From Trebonia sp963836195 (GTDB lineage Bacteria > Actinomycetota > Actinomycetes > Streptosporangiales > Streptosporangiaceae), in assembly GCA_963836195.1 (NCBI GenBank), contig CAWIIX010000025.1, forward strand, positions 134,948-198,947: DNA of 64,000 nt. The letters run 5' to 3'. Positions 1-9,998 of this stretch are shown here, one piece after another (position 1 is the first letter of the stretch; each line of letters begins with the position of its first letter). The notes below the pieces were generated by a model. The model saw nothing but the letters and a program-made list of their open reading frames with translations. It had not been told where the DNA came from and made no database searches. Position numbers and translations under genes: made by a program.

Positions 1-138
1 GCCCCCGACCCCCGCCGGACACTTGCAGCCAGTCCCGTCCCAGCTGCCTGCGCTGGATCCAGAATGCACCTCCGATGCACGCGTGAAACACCCCCCGAGC
101 CGCACTGTGCCCAAACCGATACCGAACGTCAGCAGTGC

Positions 139-641
139 CTAGAGGTTGGCGCGGAGCGCCGCGCCCTTCGCCTGGGCCTGCGCGGTCAGGCGGGCCTGAA
201 ACTCGATCATGCGCGCGCGCAGCTCGTCGTCCGCGGCGGCGAGGATGCGCACCGCGAGCAGCCCCGCGTTGCGCGCGCCGCCGACCGCGACCGTCGCCAC
301 CGGGATGCCGGCCGGCATCTGCACGATCGACAGCAGCGAGTCGAGGCCGTCCAGGTGCTTGAGCGGCACCGGGACGCCGATCACCGGCAGCGGCGTCACC
401 GCGGCGAGCATGCCCGGCAGGTGCGCGGCCCCGCCCGCGCCGGCGATGATCACCCGGATGCCGCGGCCCGCGGCCTGCTCGCCGTAGGCGATCATCTCCG
501 CGCGGCATCCGGTGCGCCGACACCACGTCGGCCTCGTAGGGCACGCTCGAATTCGTCGAGCGCCTCGGCCGCCGCCTGCATCACCGGCCAGTCCGAGTCG
601 GAGCCCATCACCACGCCGACCAGCGGCGAATCACTCTGCAC
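139..641 (-). CDS. purE: N5-carboxyaminoimidazole ribonucleotide mutase PurE (frame broken)
   Basis: PurE moves the carboxyl group of N5-CAIR to C4 in de novo purine synthesis, acting on the product of PurK. The start is a GTG at 641. The N-terminus reads VGVVMGSDSDWPVM, the family's nucleotide-binding start. The SAHRMP motif lies in a second frame and the remaining 118 residues (from IAYGEQAAGRGI) in a third. Two single-base shifts are therefore needed, near 545-552 and 499-504; the second is repaired by dropping one G so that CCGCGCGAGATG reads PREM. The length after repair, about 167 residues, is normal. It lies downstream of purK and the RodZ-like gene on the same strand. The identity is firm; the breaks are probably sequence errors. 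Confidence 0.88.
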
Positions 642-677
642 GGCCCTTAGCGTAACGGCTCGGGCGGCGTCTGCCCG

Positions 678-2064
678 CTAGCGGCGGCCGTTGACGAGGA
701 CGTGGTAGACGCTCTCCTGGTAGTGGCCCGTCGCCGTTCGGCGGCAGCTGGGTGAACCAGATCAGCAGGTAGCGCGCGGACGCCGGGTGGCGCAGCGTCA
801 GCCGGACCGTCGCCGCCGGCGTTGTCGGCCGTCGCCACCACCTTGAAGTCCTGCGGGCCGGTGCCGTCGCCGACCTTCAGCTGCAGGTTGACGCCCCGGT
901 AGCTGGTCAGGTCGATGCGCACGCTGGTGATCGTGGCCTGGTGGCCGAGGGTCGAGCAGCAGGCCGGTCCCGTGCTTGAGCATCCCGAACTGCGCGGTGG
1001 CGTACCAGTTGGTGGACCACGGCAGCGGCGCGTTGCTGCGATCGCGTAGCCGGCGCCGGACGGGTTGTCGCCGTCGCCGAGTCCGTCGGGGCCGAACGCC
1101 TCGGCCGCCGCGAGCGGCAGGTGCGTGACCGGCCTGGCGGACGCTGCGCCGCGCTCGCCGGGCGTGGGCTGTGGCCGACGGCGTGGCGGTGGCGCGCGGC
1201 GGGCTTGGCTGTCGGCCGCGCCGAGGTGGCCGGCGCGGCGGACTTGCCCGCCTTGGCGCCGACGCGCTGGCCTGCGCCGCCGTCGAGTCGGCCGCGTTCT
1301 TGGCGGGCGTGGACCCGGACGCCAGGCGGACGCCGACCACGCCGGCGGTACCAGCACCGAGCACGGCGCCGACGCCGACCAGCAGACGACGGCGCGGCCG
1401 CGCCCTGCGCTCGGAGCGGCCTTGCGGCCGGGGCGTCGGCGTCGCAGCGGGCAACGTCCGGCGGGCGCGGCCCCTGGCCCCGCGGCGAGGCCCTGCGCTC
1501 CGCGCCGCCCGACGCGGGCCGGCCTCCGTCGCGTCGCCCGGCGCCGGCCACTGCGGGCATGACCTCGTAGCCCGCCGCCATCAGGTCCTCGGTCTGATCG
1601 GCGCGCACCGCCGGGATGTCGAACCTCGTCGCCGCGGCAGTCCGTCCGCGGTACCGGCGGCAGGTCGAAGCGGGTCTGCGTCCGGGTCCTGGCGGCGCGC
1701 GGCCCGGGCCCGACCGCGGCAGGCGCATCGCGGTCGCGCTCGGGTCGGGCGACGGCGCTCGGGCCGGGGCGCGACGCGGTCGACGTGGCGGCAGGTCGAA
1801 CGTGGTGGCGATCGGCATCGGCGCGCTCGCGTCGCACCCGCTCCGAGTCGTACTCGCGGATCAGCGCCCTGGGCGTCGATGCCGACCGCGCCCGCGATGG
1901 CGCGCACGTAACCGCGCACGTACAGGTCCCCGCCGCACGCCTCGTAGTCATCGTGCCTCGATGCTGCGGATGACGGTGCCCCGGATCTTGGTGCGTTCGC
2001 TGAGCTCATCGATCGTCAGGCCCGCCTGGTAGCGCGCCTGAGTCAGCGATTCGCCGACGGTCAC
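678..2064 (-). CDS. RodZ-like HTH membrane protein (frame broken)
   Basis: The start GTG at 2064 follows a GGAGGG ribosome site. The N-terminus (VGESLTQARYQAGLTIDELSER) is the HTH_25/RodZ-type helix-turn-helix, followed by DDYEACGGDLYVRGYVRAIA, typical of actinobacterial RodZ-like proteins. A long Arg/Pro/Ala linker, one membrane helix (LLVGVGAVLGAGTAGVVGVR) and an outer domain follow. The outer domain contains WYATAQFGMLKHGTGLLLD and ITSVRIDLTSYRGVNLQLKVG and resembles a discoidin-like beta-sandwich. Several frame shifts are needed (for example near 1955, and one extra G near 728 before the end HYQESVYHVLVNGRR). By family it would link cytoplasmic DNA-binding-like domain and envelope, perhaps in cell shape. 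It sits between purK and purE; the function is inferred. Confidence 0.72.
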
Positions 2065-2194
2065 GAAGCCCTCCACTTACCGACCTGGCTTCGTTAATCA
2101 TCTTGTGACAGGTTAGTTGTCGAAGATCACCAGGCAAGCCTGATCGTGTTTTTAACCAGCGCCTCGATCAGGGCAAATCGGTTCGACAATAGCG

Positions 2195-3353
2195 TCAGTC
2201 GCCGTCTTCGGTGCCCCAGCGGAGGTAGCTCGCGGCGCGGCGGGCGCGGTCGCGGAGCTCCTCGACGCCGTCGCCCGGGACCGCCGACGATCGTGACGTG
2301 CCCGATTTTTCGCCCGGGCCGGACTTCCTTGCCGTAGAAGTGCACCTTGACCGCCGGGTCGGCCGCCATCACGTGGATGTACCGGTCGAACACGTCCGGG
2401 TCGGTGCCGCCGAGCAGGTTCGCCATCACGGTGAACTGACCCGACGGCGCGGCCGGCGCGCAGGAGCCGAGCGGCAGGTCGAGCACCGCGCGCAGGTGCT
2501 GCTCGAACTGCGAGGTCCGCGCCCCCTCGATCGTCCAGTGCCCGCTGTTGTGCGGCCGCATCGCGAGCTCGTTGACGAGCAGGCGCGCCGGCGCGCGTCT
2601 CGAACAGCTCCACGGCGAGCAGGCCGGTCACGCCGAGCTCCGCCGCGATCCGCAGCGCCATCGCCTCGGCCTCGACCGCCGCATCGGGGCTGAGCCCGGG
2701 GGCCGGCGCGATCACCTCCCGGCAGATGCCGTCCACCTGCACGGTCTGCACCACCGGGTACGCGGCGCCCTGCCCGGACGGCGACCGGGCGACGAGCGCG
2801 GCGAGCTCCCGGCGGAACGGCACGAACTCCTCGGCCAGCAGCGCGACCCCGTGCGCGACGACGTCCTCGGCCTCGGCCGGCGGACCCGCAGACCCAGACG
2901 CCCTTGCCGTCGTAGCCGCCGCTGACCGCCTTGAGCACGACCGGCCATGAGCCGTCGGCGAACGCGCACCACGTCGGCAACCGAGGAGACCGGCGCGAAC
3001 CGGGGGCAGGGCACGCCGAGCGCGCTGAGCCGCGTCCCGCATGGCCAGCTTGTCCTGGGTGTACCTGAGCGCGGCCGACCCGGGCCTGACCAGCACGCCC
3101 TCGGACTCCAGGGCGACCAGCACCGGCGCCTGGCACGTGCTCATGATCGAACGTGATAACGTCACATTCGGCCGCGAATGATGACATGTCAGGCAAGGAG
3201 AGATGCGACCCGATCGCCACGTTGTGAGCTGACGAGCGCCGCGCTCTCGGTCGGCGACTCGGCGAGTACCCGGAACGTCGCGCCGAGACCGACCGCCGCC
3301 GCGGCGGTCATCCGGGCCAGCTGCCCGCCGCCGACCATGCCGACGGCGGGCAT
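2195..3353 (-). CDS. purK: N5-carboxyaminoimidazole ribonucleotide synthase PurK (frame broken)
   Basis: PurK is an ATP-grasp enzyme that carboxylates AIR with bicarbonate and ATP; PurE uses the product. The N-terminus VGMVGGGQLARM is diagnostic. CDVITFDHEHVP, VVLKAVSGGYDGKGVW, TIEGARTSQFEQHLRAVLDLPLG and the end ASYLRWGTEDGD occur in order but in different frames. Breaks lie near 3222, 3130, 3050, 2950, 2580 and 2285. The start ATG at 3353 is chosen because MPAVGMVGGGQLARM matches the usual short N-terminus. The repaired length, about 386 residues, is normal for the family. It diverges from the nucleobase permease, suggesting shared purine-related control. Identity is certain; intactness cannot be judged from this sequence. 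Confidence 0.88.
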
Positions 3354-3540
3354 GCCGGTGACGGACTTCCGCTCGATCGGCCCGGCCGGGCCGACCGGCT
3401 CGCGGGCCTGCCTCTGAACCCGCAGGTGACAACCGTGAATGCACGCGGTGTAGCCTACGCGGAACCGCCCAATCCTGGGTACAACCAACGTGGCAAACGA
3501 GGCCGCAGCGTCGCGACATCTGCCAGCCAGCCAGCCCGGC

Positions 3541-3612
3541 TATCGCCCCCCAGGCGAGACCAAGCCAGTTCCGGCCAGCAACCCTGGCCACGCCTGCAAG
3601 CAGGGAGTACAG
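3541..3612 (+). promoter_or_regulatory. Structured leader of the permease gene, candidate riboswitch
   Basis: CAGGCG (3551-3556) can pair with CGCCTG (3591-3596), enclosing the perfect hairpin GGCCAG-CAACC-CTGGCC (3573-3589). The 3' strand of the outer stem also forms CCTG-CAAG-CAGG (3593-3604), which reaches into the CAGGGAG ribosome site (3601-3607), five bases before the ATG at 3613. The two pairings exclude each other, a layout expected of translational switches. I could not match it to a named riboswitch class. The pairing is seen; the regulatory role is inferred. Confidence 0.4.
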
Positions 3613-5056
3613 ATGACGACGCTAACCGACGTTGAGGTAAGAGAGGGGAACTACGGCGAGAAGGTCATCGCCGTAGAGCCCGGCGGAGCGGAGTTCATCC
3701 CGCTCAGCGAGCGGCACGGCCGCCCGCTCGCAGCTCTTCTGGACCTGGACCTCGCCGAACATGGAGTTCGCGACGATCTTCGTCGGCTTCCTCGGCGTCT
3801 GGGTCTTCGGCATGAGCTTCTGGTCCACCGTCCTCGCCGATCGTGCTCGGCACCGGGCTCGGCGCCATCACCCAGGGCATCCTGTCCACCCAGGGCCCGC
3901 GGTACGGCGTCCCGCAGATGGTGCTGAGCCGCCTCGGCTTCGGGTACTGGGGCAACGCCCTGCCCGCCGGGATCAACGCCGTTGTCGCGCGGGATCGGCT
4001 GGTTCGCGGTGAACAGCGTGAGCGGCACGCTCGCGCTGAACTCGCTGACCCACATGCCCGAGGTGCTCTGCCTGCTGATCATCGTCGTGGTCCAGATCGT
4101 GGTGGCGTTCCTCGGCCACAACCTGATCCACGTGTTCGAGCGGTACGCCTTCCCGGTGCTGGTGATCATCTTCCTGATCGCGTCCGTCTGGATGCTGTCC
4201 AAGGGCCACCCGGGCGCCAAGCACTCGACGATTCCCGGCGCCTTCCTGATCGAGCTCGGCGCGACGTTCGGCTACGCGGTGGGCTGGAACCCGTACGCCT
4301 CGGACTACACGCGCTACTTCAAGCCCGACACCAGCAAGCGGGCCATCGCCCTGTGGGCCGGGCTCGGCCTGTTCCTGTCCTGCGTGCTGCTCGAGACCGT
4401 CGGCGCGGCCGCCGGCGACGATCCCGAGCGTGGCGCGCGGGCGCGGGGCAACCCGACGGCCGCCTTCACCAGCGTGTTCCCCACCTGGCTGGCGCGACCT
4501 GACCCTGCTCGCGATCACGATCGGCGCGATCGCCGCCAACGCGATCAACATCTACTCGGGCGCGATCTCGTTCACCGCGATCGGCATCAAGCTGCCGCTG
4601 CCCATCCGCCGCGCGATCGTCGCCCTCGGGTTCGGCACCATCGGGTTCTTCCTCGCCTGGTCGGGGCTGAGCGACGCGGGCACCAAGTACAACAACTTCC
4701 TGCTGATCATCGCCTACTGGATCGCGCCCGTGGCTGGCGGTCGTGTTCTGCGACATGTTCCTGCGCCGCCGGAAGTCGACCGAGCGAGATCGAGCGCCTG
4801 CTCTTCGACAAGAAGTACACCAACTGGGCCGGCCCGGTCGCGATGGCTGATCGGGGCGGGCGTCTCGATCTGGCTGTTCGCCAACCAGACCGAGTACGTC
4901 GGCGTGATCCCGAACCACTGGCCGAGCGCCGGCGACCTGACCTTCGAGGTCGGGTTCGTGCTCACCGCCGTGATCTACCTCACCTGGCGGCTGATCGCGG
5001 AGCGGTCGGCCCGCGCCTCGGCGGCCGCGCCGGCCGAGCCCGCGCCTCAGGTCTAG
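3613..5056 (+). CDS. NCS1 family nucleobase (cytosine/purine) permease (frame broken)
   Basis: Start ATG follows CAGGGAG. The protein is a polytopic membrane transporter of the nucleobase:cation symport 1 family (CodB/FCY2-like), about 480 residues after repair. Typical segments are FWTWTSPNMEFATIFVG, ITQGILSTQGPRYGVPQMV, FGYWGNALPAGIN, FGYAVGWNPYASDYTRYF and the late TKYNNFLLIIAYWIAPW. They are spread over three frames with about eight breaks (near 3740, 3840, 3990, 4415-4440, 4495, 4735, 4785, 4850), most cured by removing one G or C. Substrate choice (cytosine, purine, hydantoin, allantoin) cannot be told from sequence alone. Divergent purK makes a purine or pyrimidine base most likely. 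Confidence 0.85.
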
Positions 5057-5067
5057 CGGGCATCGGG

Positions 5068-5107
5068 CTGCCTGCGGGCCCGGCGTGTCGCCGGGGCCCG
5101 CAGGCAG
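5068..5107 (+). terminator. Strong hairpin after the permease gene
   Basis: A perfect 14-bp inverted repeat, CTGCCTGCGGGCCC (5068-5081) and GGGCCCGCAGGCAG (5094-5107), with further GGC/GCC pairing inside the loop. It begins 12 bases after the permease stop. There is no clear U tract, as is common for actinomycete terminators. Confidence 0.75.
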
Positions 5108-5217
5108 GGCAGTCGTGGCCGCAAACTGCAGAGCAACGATTCAGACAACCCTGAACGTCGCAGCAAAGAGGGTCAACTACCGTGTACGCGTACCTCTCTG
5201 AAAGGGGCAAATCGCGC

Positions 5218-5930
5218 ATGGCCCTCCCAGCCGCCGGACTGTACTCCCGTTACCGTCACCTGGTACCCGAGCTGCTCAAGTTCGGCGTGGTCGGCGGCAT
5301 CGGGGCCGTGATCGACCTTGGCGGCGCCGCGGTGCTGCACGGCAAGTTCCACGTGGAGGCGCTTGAGGCGAAGGCGATCTCGACCATCATCGCCATCGTC
5401 GTCACCTACCTCGGCTCCCGGTTCTGGACGTTCAAGCACCGTGAGAACCAGGCGCTGGGGCGCGAGCTCGCGCTCTTCATCGTGCTCAACGTGATCGGGC
5501 TGCTCATCGCGGAAGTGGTGATCGCCATCGTGACGTACGGGTTGGGCCTGCACAGCCAGCTTGAGTACAACGCCGCGTCCGTGGTCGGCACCGGCCTCGG
5601 CACCATCTTCCGGTACTTCGCCTACCGCCAGTGGGTGTTCACCGCCCCGGCCGAGGAGTCGGCCCTCGCGCCGACGGCAGCCGAGGCGGAGCCGGTCCCC
5701 GACTACCCGCCGTGGGACCTCGACCCGGCCTACGCCGCGCGGCCGCTGCCACCGGGCACGCCGCGACCCCGTGGGAGCCGTCGGCTGAGCACTCACCAGC
5801 GTCGAGGCGGCCGCCGTGGAGGCCCGCGGCCTGGGGCCAGCCCGCCGAGCGCCCGGCGCCGTGGATGGAAAGCATGGAAAACACAGTTATCCCGAACGGA
5901 CCGTTGACTTCGCCCCTCCTCGCCAGCTGA
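5218..5930 (+). CDS. GtrA family membrane protein
   Basis: GtrA-like proteins have four membrane helices and are associated with moving or modifying polyprenyl-linked sugars. The core ELLKFGVVGGIGAVIDLGG, AIVVTYLGSRFWTF, LFIVLNVIGLLIAEVVI and YFAYRQWVF is complete and in one frame. The tail is Pro/Ala/Glu-rich; near 5755-5763 the coding bias moves to another frame, giving a Pro/Trp-rich end closing at 5930 rather than 5907. The ATG at 5218 is preceded by GAAAGGGG; a GTG at 5182 is also in frame. The position downstream of the permease and its terminator gives no functional clue. Confidence 0.82.
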
Positions 5931-6037
5931 GGCCGCCACCGGGCAAGACCTCGGCCTGTCGACTTCGGCCTCGTCGGTTCAGCGCTCGCAGCAGGGCCGG
6001 CACCGCAGGCACTGAAGCCTCCGCTGAGATCCCGGCG

Positions 6038-7048
6038 TCAGGCCGGGCCGCTGCGGCTGGCCTTCGCCTGACCGCCCGGCGGGTTGCGCGGCAGGAAGAC
6101 CGCGAAGACCGGCGGCTTCCGCCGGGCAAGGACGATCCGGCCGCCGTCGGCGGTGGCCATCGTGCGGGCGAGCGCGAGACCGAGGCCGGTCCCCTCCGGC
6201 CGCCCGCTCACCGATCCGCTCGAAGATCCTGGACACCAGCTCGGCCGGCACCCCGTTGCCCTCGTCCTCGACCTCGATCACCACCGAGCTGGCCGACTGC
6301 GACCGGCGGATCGTCACCGTCCCCTGCGCCGTGCATCAGCGCGTTGTCCAGCAGGGTCGCGATGACCTGGGCAAGCCCGCCCGGGGTGACGTAGGCCTGC
6401 AGCCGGGAGTCCCCGATCAGCACCATCTTCCGGCCCGCCCGCCGGAACGCGGGCTCCCACTCGGTGATCTGCTGCAGCACGATCCTGTCGACGCTGATCT
6501 TGCCCGCGGAGCCGGCGCCCACCCGGCGAGCCGGGCGAGAGCAGCTGGCTCACCACGTCGGCCAGCCGCTCGGCCTGGGCGAGCGCGGCGGTGCCCTCCT
6601 CGCGGACCACGGCCGGGTCATCGGCCGAGGCGATCATCTCCTCGAGCCGCATCGACAGCGCGGTCAGCGGCGTCCGGAGCTGGTGCGAGGCGTCGATGGC
6701 GAGCTCGCGATCGGCCGTCAGCAGCTTGGTGACCCGGCGGGAGGCGCTGTCGAGGCCGTCCGCGACCTGGTCAAGCTCGGTGACGCCGTACCGGCGGCCG
6801 ACCGGGCGGGGGTCGCCGGTGCCGAGCCGCCCGGCCGCCTCGGCCAGCTCCTCTACCGGCCGGGCCGCCCGCCGGGCCACGGCCCCGGACAGCGCCACCG
6901 CCGCCGCGATCGCGGCGGCCAGCAGCGGCAGGCCGAGCGCGAGCATGAAGTGGTCGCGGTCAGCGGCGACGACCAGCAGCGGAACCGCCGCGACAAGCGC
7001 GGCGACCACGGCGACCGCCGACGCCGACAGCCAGAGCCGCCGCCTCAT
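6038..7048 (-). CDS. Two-component sensor histidine kinase (frame broken)
   Basis: The start ATG at 7048 overlaps the response-regulator stop (ATGA). Two N-terminal membrane helices with a very short outer loop are followed by a HAMP segment (RRAARPVEELAEAAGRLGTGDPRP) and the H-box DASHQLRTPLTAL. The N-box LLDNALMHGAG, EVEDEGNGVP and the G-box GTGLGLALARTMATADGG follow in shifted frames. Breaks lie near 6525, 6325 and 6214. Length after repair is about 336 residues, short because there is no large sensor domain. It works with the regulator encoded just upstream. The signal is unknown. Confidence 0.85.
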
Positions 7049-7726
7049 AAGTCGCCGCGCTCGAACCGGAACCCAACGCCGCGGACGGTGGTGATGAATC
7101 GCGGGTGGTGGGCGTCGTCGCCGAGCTTCCTGCGCAGCCAGGAGATGTGCATGTCGAGCGTCTTGGTCGACGTCCACCACTTGGCGTCCCAGACCTCGCG
7201 CATGATCTGCTCGCGGGTGACCACCTTCCCGGCGTCCCGCAGCAGAATCCAGAGCAGGTCGAACTCCTTGGTGGTGAGGTCGAGCTCGACGTCGCCATGC
7301 CAGGCCCGCCTGGCCTCCGCGTCCACCCGGACCTCGCCCACCGTCCCCGGCGCCTCGGCCGTCGTCCCCCGGCGCAGCAGCGCGCGGACCCGGGCGAGCA
7401 GCTCCGCCAGCCGGAACGGCTTGGTCACGTAGTCGTCGGCGCCGGCGTCCAGGCCGACCACGGTGTCCACCTCGTCCGCCCGCGCGGTGAGGATGAGCAC
7501 CGGCACCGCGTGCCCCTCCGCGCGGACCCGGCGGCACACCTCGAGGCCGTCGAGTTCGGGCAGGCCGATGTCGAGCAGGATGAGGTCGATCGCCGTCCGA
7601 CAGCGCCCGCCCGAGCGTCGTCGGGCCGTCCTCGGTGACCTCCACCTGATAGCCCTCCCGGCGCAGCGCGCGGGAGAGCGGCTCGGAGATGGAGGTGTCG
7701 TCCTCGGCCAGCAGCACTCGGGTCAT
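7045..7726 (-). CDS. OmpR-family response regulator
   Basis: The receiver domain starts MTRVLLAEDDTSISEPL and includes the phosphoacceptor segment LILLDIGLPELDG and the switch region LTARADEVDTVVGLDAGADDYVTKPF. The C-terminal winged helix carries LTTKEFDLLWILL and RFITTVRGVGFRFE. One break near 7604, an extra G in GACGGCGATCGAC, splits the receiver. The start ATG is at 7726 and the stop overlaps the kinase ATG, so the pair is translationally coupled. About 227 residues after repair, a normal length. Target genes cannot be deduced. Confidence 0.88.
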
Positions 7727-7728
7727 AC

Positions 7729-7751
7729 GTAAATAGTAAAGCCACGGTAAA
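7729..7751 (-). promoter_or_regulatory. GTAAA repeats before the response-regulator gene
   Basis: Three GTAAA copies (7729-7733, 7736-7740, 7747-7751) lie just upstream of the ATG at 7726. The last two are 11 bp apart, the usual spacing of half-sites for OmpR-family regulators. This AT-rich patch may combine promoter and autoregulatory site; this is inference from spacing only. Confidence 0.3.
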
Positions 7752-7806
7752 AAAGTTGCACCAGTGACGCGCGCTCGAATGCCCGAATCAGAATGCAGCT
7801 CGAACG

Positions 7807-9354
7807 TCAGACGGGGCTGATCGGATGACGGCGGCGGACCGCCGGGCGGTACTTGCCGCGCGCGGCGGCGAAACGCCGCGCGAGCTCGCCCGCGAGCGCC
7901 TCCGGCTGCACGATGTCGTCGATGACGAGCTCGGACGCGAGCCGGACGATGTCGATGTCGGCGTCGTACTCGGCCCGCAGCCGGGCCGTCTCGGCCGCCC
8001 GCTCGTCCTCGGGCAGCCGCGCGAGCTTGGCGGCGTAGACGGCGTTGACCGCGGCCTCCGCCCCCATCACCGCGATCTTCGCGGTCGGCAGGGCCAGCGT
8101 GGCGTCCGGCTCGAACCCCGGGCCCGCCATCGCGTACAGGCCGGCGCCGTAGGCCTTGCGGACGACGACGCAGATCTTGGGCACCGTCGCCTGCGACATC
8201 GCGCTGATCATCCGGGCGCCGTGCCTGATGATGCCCTGCCGCTCGACGGCGGTGCCGACCATGAACCCGGGCACGTCCGCCAGGAACAGCAGCGGCACGC
8301 CGAACGCGTCGCAGATCTCGACGAACCGCGCCGCCTTGTCGGCCGAGTCGACGAAGAGCACCCCGCCCTTGTAGAGCGGGTTGTTGGCGACGACCCCGAT
8401 CACCTGGCCGTCCAGCCGGGCGAACCCGACCGTGACCTCGCGCGCCCAGAGCGCGTGGACCTCGAAGAAGGAATCCGGGTCGGCCAGCGCGCGGATGAAC
8501 TTCCGCATGTCGAACACCTGCCGCTCGCTCTCCGGCACCAGGCGGCCAAGGTCGGCGCCGCGGCCGGCGACATCGGCGGCCTCGACGGCCTGCGGCGGCG
8601 CCGATTCCCAGTTCGAGGGGAGGTAGGAGAGGTAGCGCCGGACGGCGGCGAGCGCCTCGTCCTCGGTCTTCGCGAGGTAATGACCGCTGCCGGAGACCGA
8701 GCAGTGCATGCGGGCACCGCCGAGCTCCTCCAGCGTGGTCTTCTCGCTGACCACCATCTCGACCATCCGCGGGCTGCCGAGGTACATCGACGCGTTGCCC
8801 TCGACCATCGCCACGAAGTCGCAGAACGCCGGGATGTAGGCGCCGCCCGCCGCCGACGGGCCGAACAGCGCGCAGACCTGCGGGATCACGCCGGAGGCGC
8901 GCACCTGGGTGTGGAAGATGCGCCCCGCGCCCCGGCGGCCGGGGAACATCTCGACCTGGTCGGTGATCCGCGCGCCGGCCGAGTCCACCAGGTAGATCAT
9001 CGGGATGCCGAGGTCGAGCGCCCTCTCGATGATCCTGATGATCTTCTCTACGGTCCGCGCGCCCCACGATCCGGCCTTCACCGTCGAGTCGTTCGCCATG
9101 ATCGCCACCGGCCTGCCGTCGAGGGTGGCGGTCCCGGTGATCACACCGTCGGCCGGCAGCCCGTCGGCGAGCACGTTGGCGAACCGGCCGTCCTCGGTGA
9201 ACGACCCGGCGTCGGCGATCAGCGCGATCCGGTCCCGGGCGAACATCTTCCCGCTGGCCGCGGCCGACTCGTGGTATTTGGCCGCCCCGCCCCGCTCGAT
9301 CCGCTCCCGCAGCGCTCCGACGTCGGGCAGCGAGGAATCCACAATCTCAGTCAC
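7807..9354 (-). CDS. Acyl-CoA carboxylase beta subunit (carboxyltransferase)
   Basis: This carboxyltransferase transfers CO2 from carboxybiotin to an acyl-CoA. It is complete at 515 residues. Crotonase-fold oxyanion regions are visible: VDSAGARITDQ with FGPSAAGGAYIPAFCDF in the N-half, and KAYGAGLYAMAGPG with AKIAVMGAEAAV in the C-half. MCC-like features such as FIRALADPDSFFE and GVVANNPLYKGGVLF suggest the methylcrotonyl/acyl-CoA group rather than propionyl. The start GTG at 9354 gives VTEIVDSSLPDV. The upstream PH-domain gene reads in the same frame up to this point. No alpha subunit is in the window; the biotin ligase gene is close by. Confidence 0.87.
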   Translation of the reverse strand: MTEIVDSSLPDVGALRERIERGGAAKYHESAAASGKMFARDRIALIADAGSFTEDGRFANVLADGLPADGVITGTATLDGRPVAIMANDSTVKAGSWGARTVEKIIRIIERALDLGIPMIYLVDSAGARITDQVEMFPGRRGAGRIFHTQVRASGVIPQVCALFGPSAAGGAYIPAFCDFVAMVEGNASMYLGSPRMVEMVVSEKTTLEELGGARMHCSVSGSGHYLAKTEDEALAAVRRYLSYLPSNWESAPPQAVEAADVAGRGADLGRLVPESERQVFDMRKFIRALADPDSFFEVHALWAREVTVGFARLDGQVIGVVANNPLYKGGVLFVDSADKAARFVEICDAFGVPLLFLADVPGFMVGTAVERQGIIRHGARMISAMSQATVPKICVVVRKAYGAGLYAMAGPGFEPDATLALPTAKIAVMGAEAAVNAVYAAKLARLPEDERAAETARLRAEYDADIDIVRLASELVIDDIVQPEALAGELARRFAAARGKYRPAVRRRHPISPV

Positions 9355-9374
9355 ACTTGCGGAGCGTACCGGTG

Positions 9375-9919
9375 TCAGCGCGGGATCGGAACGACGGTCA
9401 TCCTGGACGCCCGGCACGGCCCGCAGCCGCTCGTCCTCGACCAGCTGGAACAGCGTGGCGGACACGCGTTCCACGTGCGGGACCTGGCGCAGGATGATCT
9501 CGGCGTGCTCGCCCGCCGACTCCACGACGAGCGTCCCGCAGCCGAGGAGCCGGTCAAGCGGGGACTTGCGGAACGAGACGTCGGTGATCCGCGAGAGCGG
9601 GATGTCGCTGCCCGTTGCGCGCGACGACGCCGATGCGCAGCCGCAGCCGCTTCGTCGTGAGCTCATAGCGGGTGGTGCGCCACCGCAGCAGCGGATAGAC
9701 CAGCCACCACATGAGCAGCACGATCGCGAGCACGGCCGCCGCCAGCCGCTCGATCGCCGCGTCCCGGCCGCTGGGGATCAGCACCTCGCCGACCAGCAGC
9801 GCGGCCACGATCACGAACGCAAGCACGACCGGCCCGGCCAGCGTCTTCCAGTGCGGATGCAGCACCTCGACGGACTGTTCGCCCACCGCCAGCGATCGGT
9901 CACCACCCATACCCGACAT
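9375..9919 (-). CDS. PH-domain (YdbT-like) membrane protein
   Basis: The N-terminus is followed by two membrane helices (TLAGPVVLAFVIVAALLVG and LAAAVLAIVLLMWWLVYPLL). A bacterial PH domain comes next (YELTTKRLRLRIGVVAR, then SDIPLSRITDVSFRKSPLDRLLGCGTLVVESAG and RQVPHVERVSATLFQLV). A frame break near 9616 separates the halves. After the break the frame has no stop and runs into the carboxylase gene; a second shift near 9395-9410 would give a stop at 9375, which I used as the end. This layout with acyl-CoA carboxylase and biotin ligase is familiar in actinomycetes; the function is unknown. Confidence 0.7.
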
Positions 9920-9998
9920 CGTAAGACTTCCAACCCGACATCTTGGTGACGCCGATCTACATGGATGACGGCCACGCGACGATTGGATTCGCCGCCCT

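Noticed and set aside
2195..3353. Interpretation of purK and other broken core genes as pseudogenes
   Set aside because: The breaks are single bases, all domains continue in another frame, and essential genes such as pcrA show the same pattern; sequence error is simpler.
3541..3612. Assignment of the permease leader to the guanidine, SAM or purine riboswitch classes
   Set aside because: The CAGCAACC-like stretch recalls SAM-family leaders, but the junctions and pseudoknots of those classes are not visible.
7825..9660. 600-codon plus-strand frame opposite the carboxylase beta gene
   Set aside because: Arg/Asp/His-rich composition and no domain; it mirrors the codon pattern of the real gene on the other strand.
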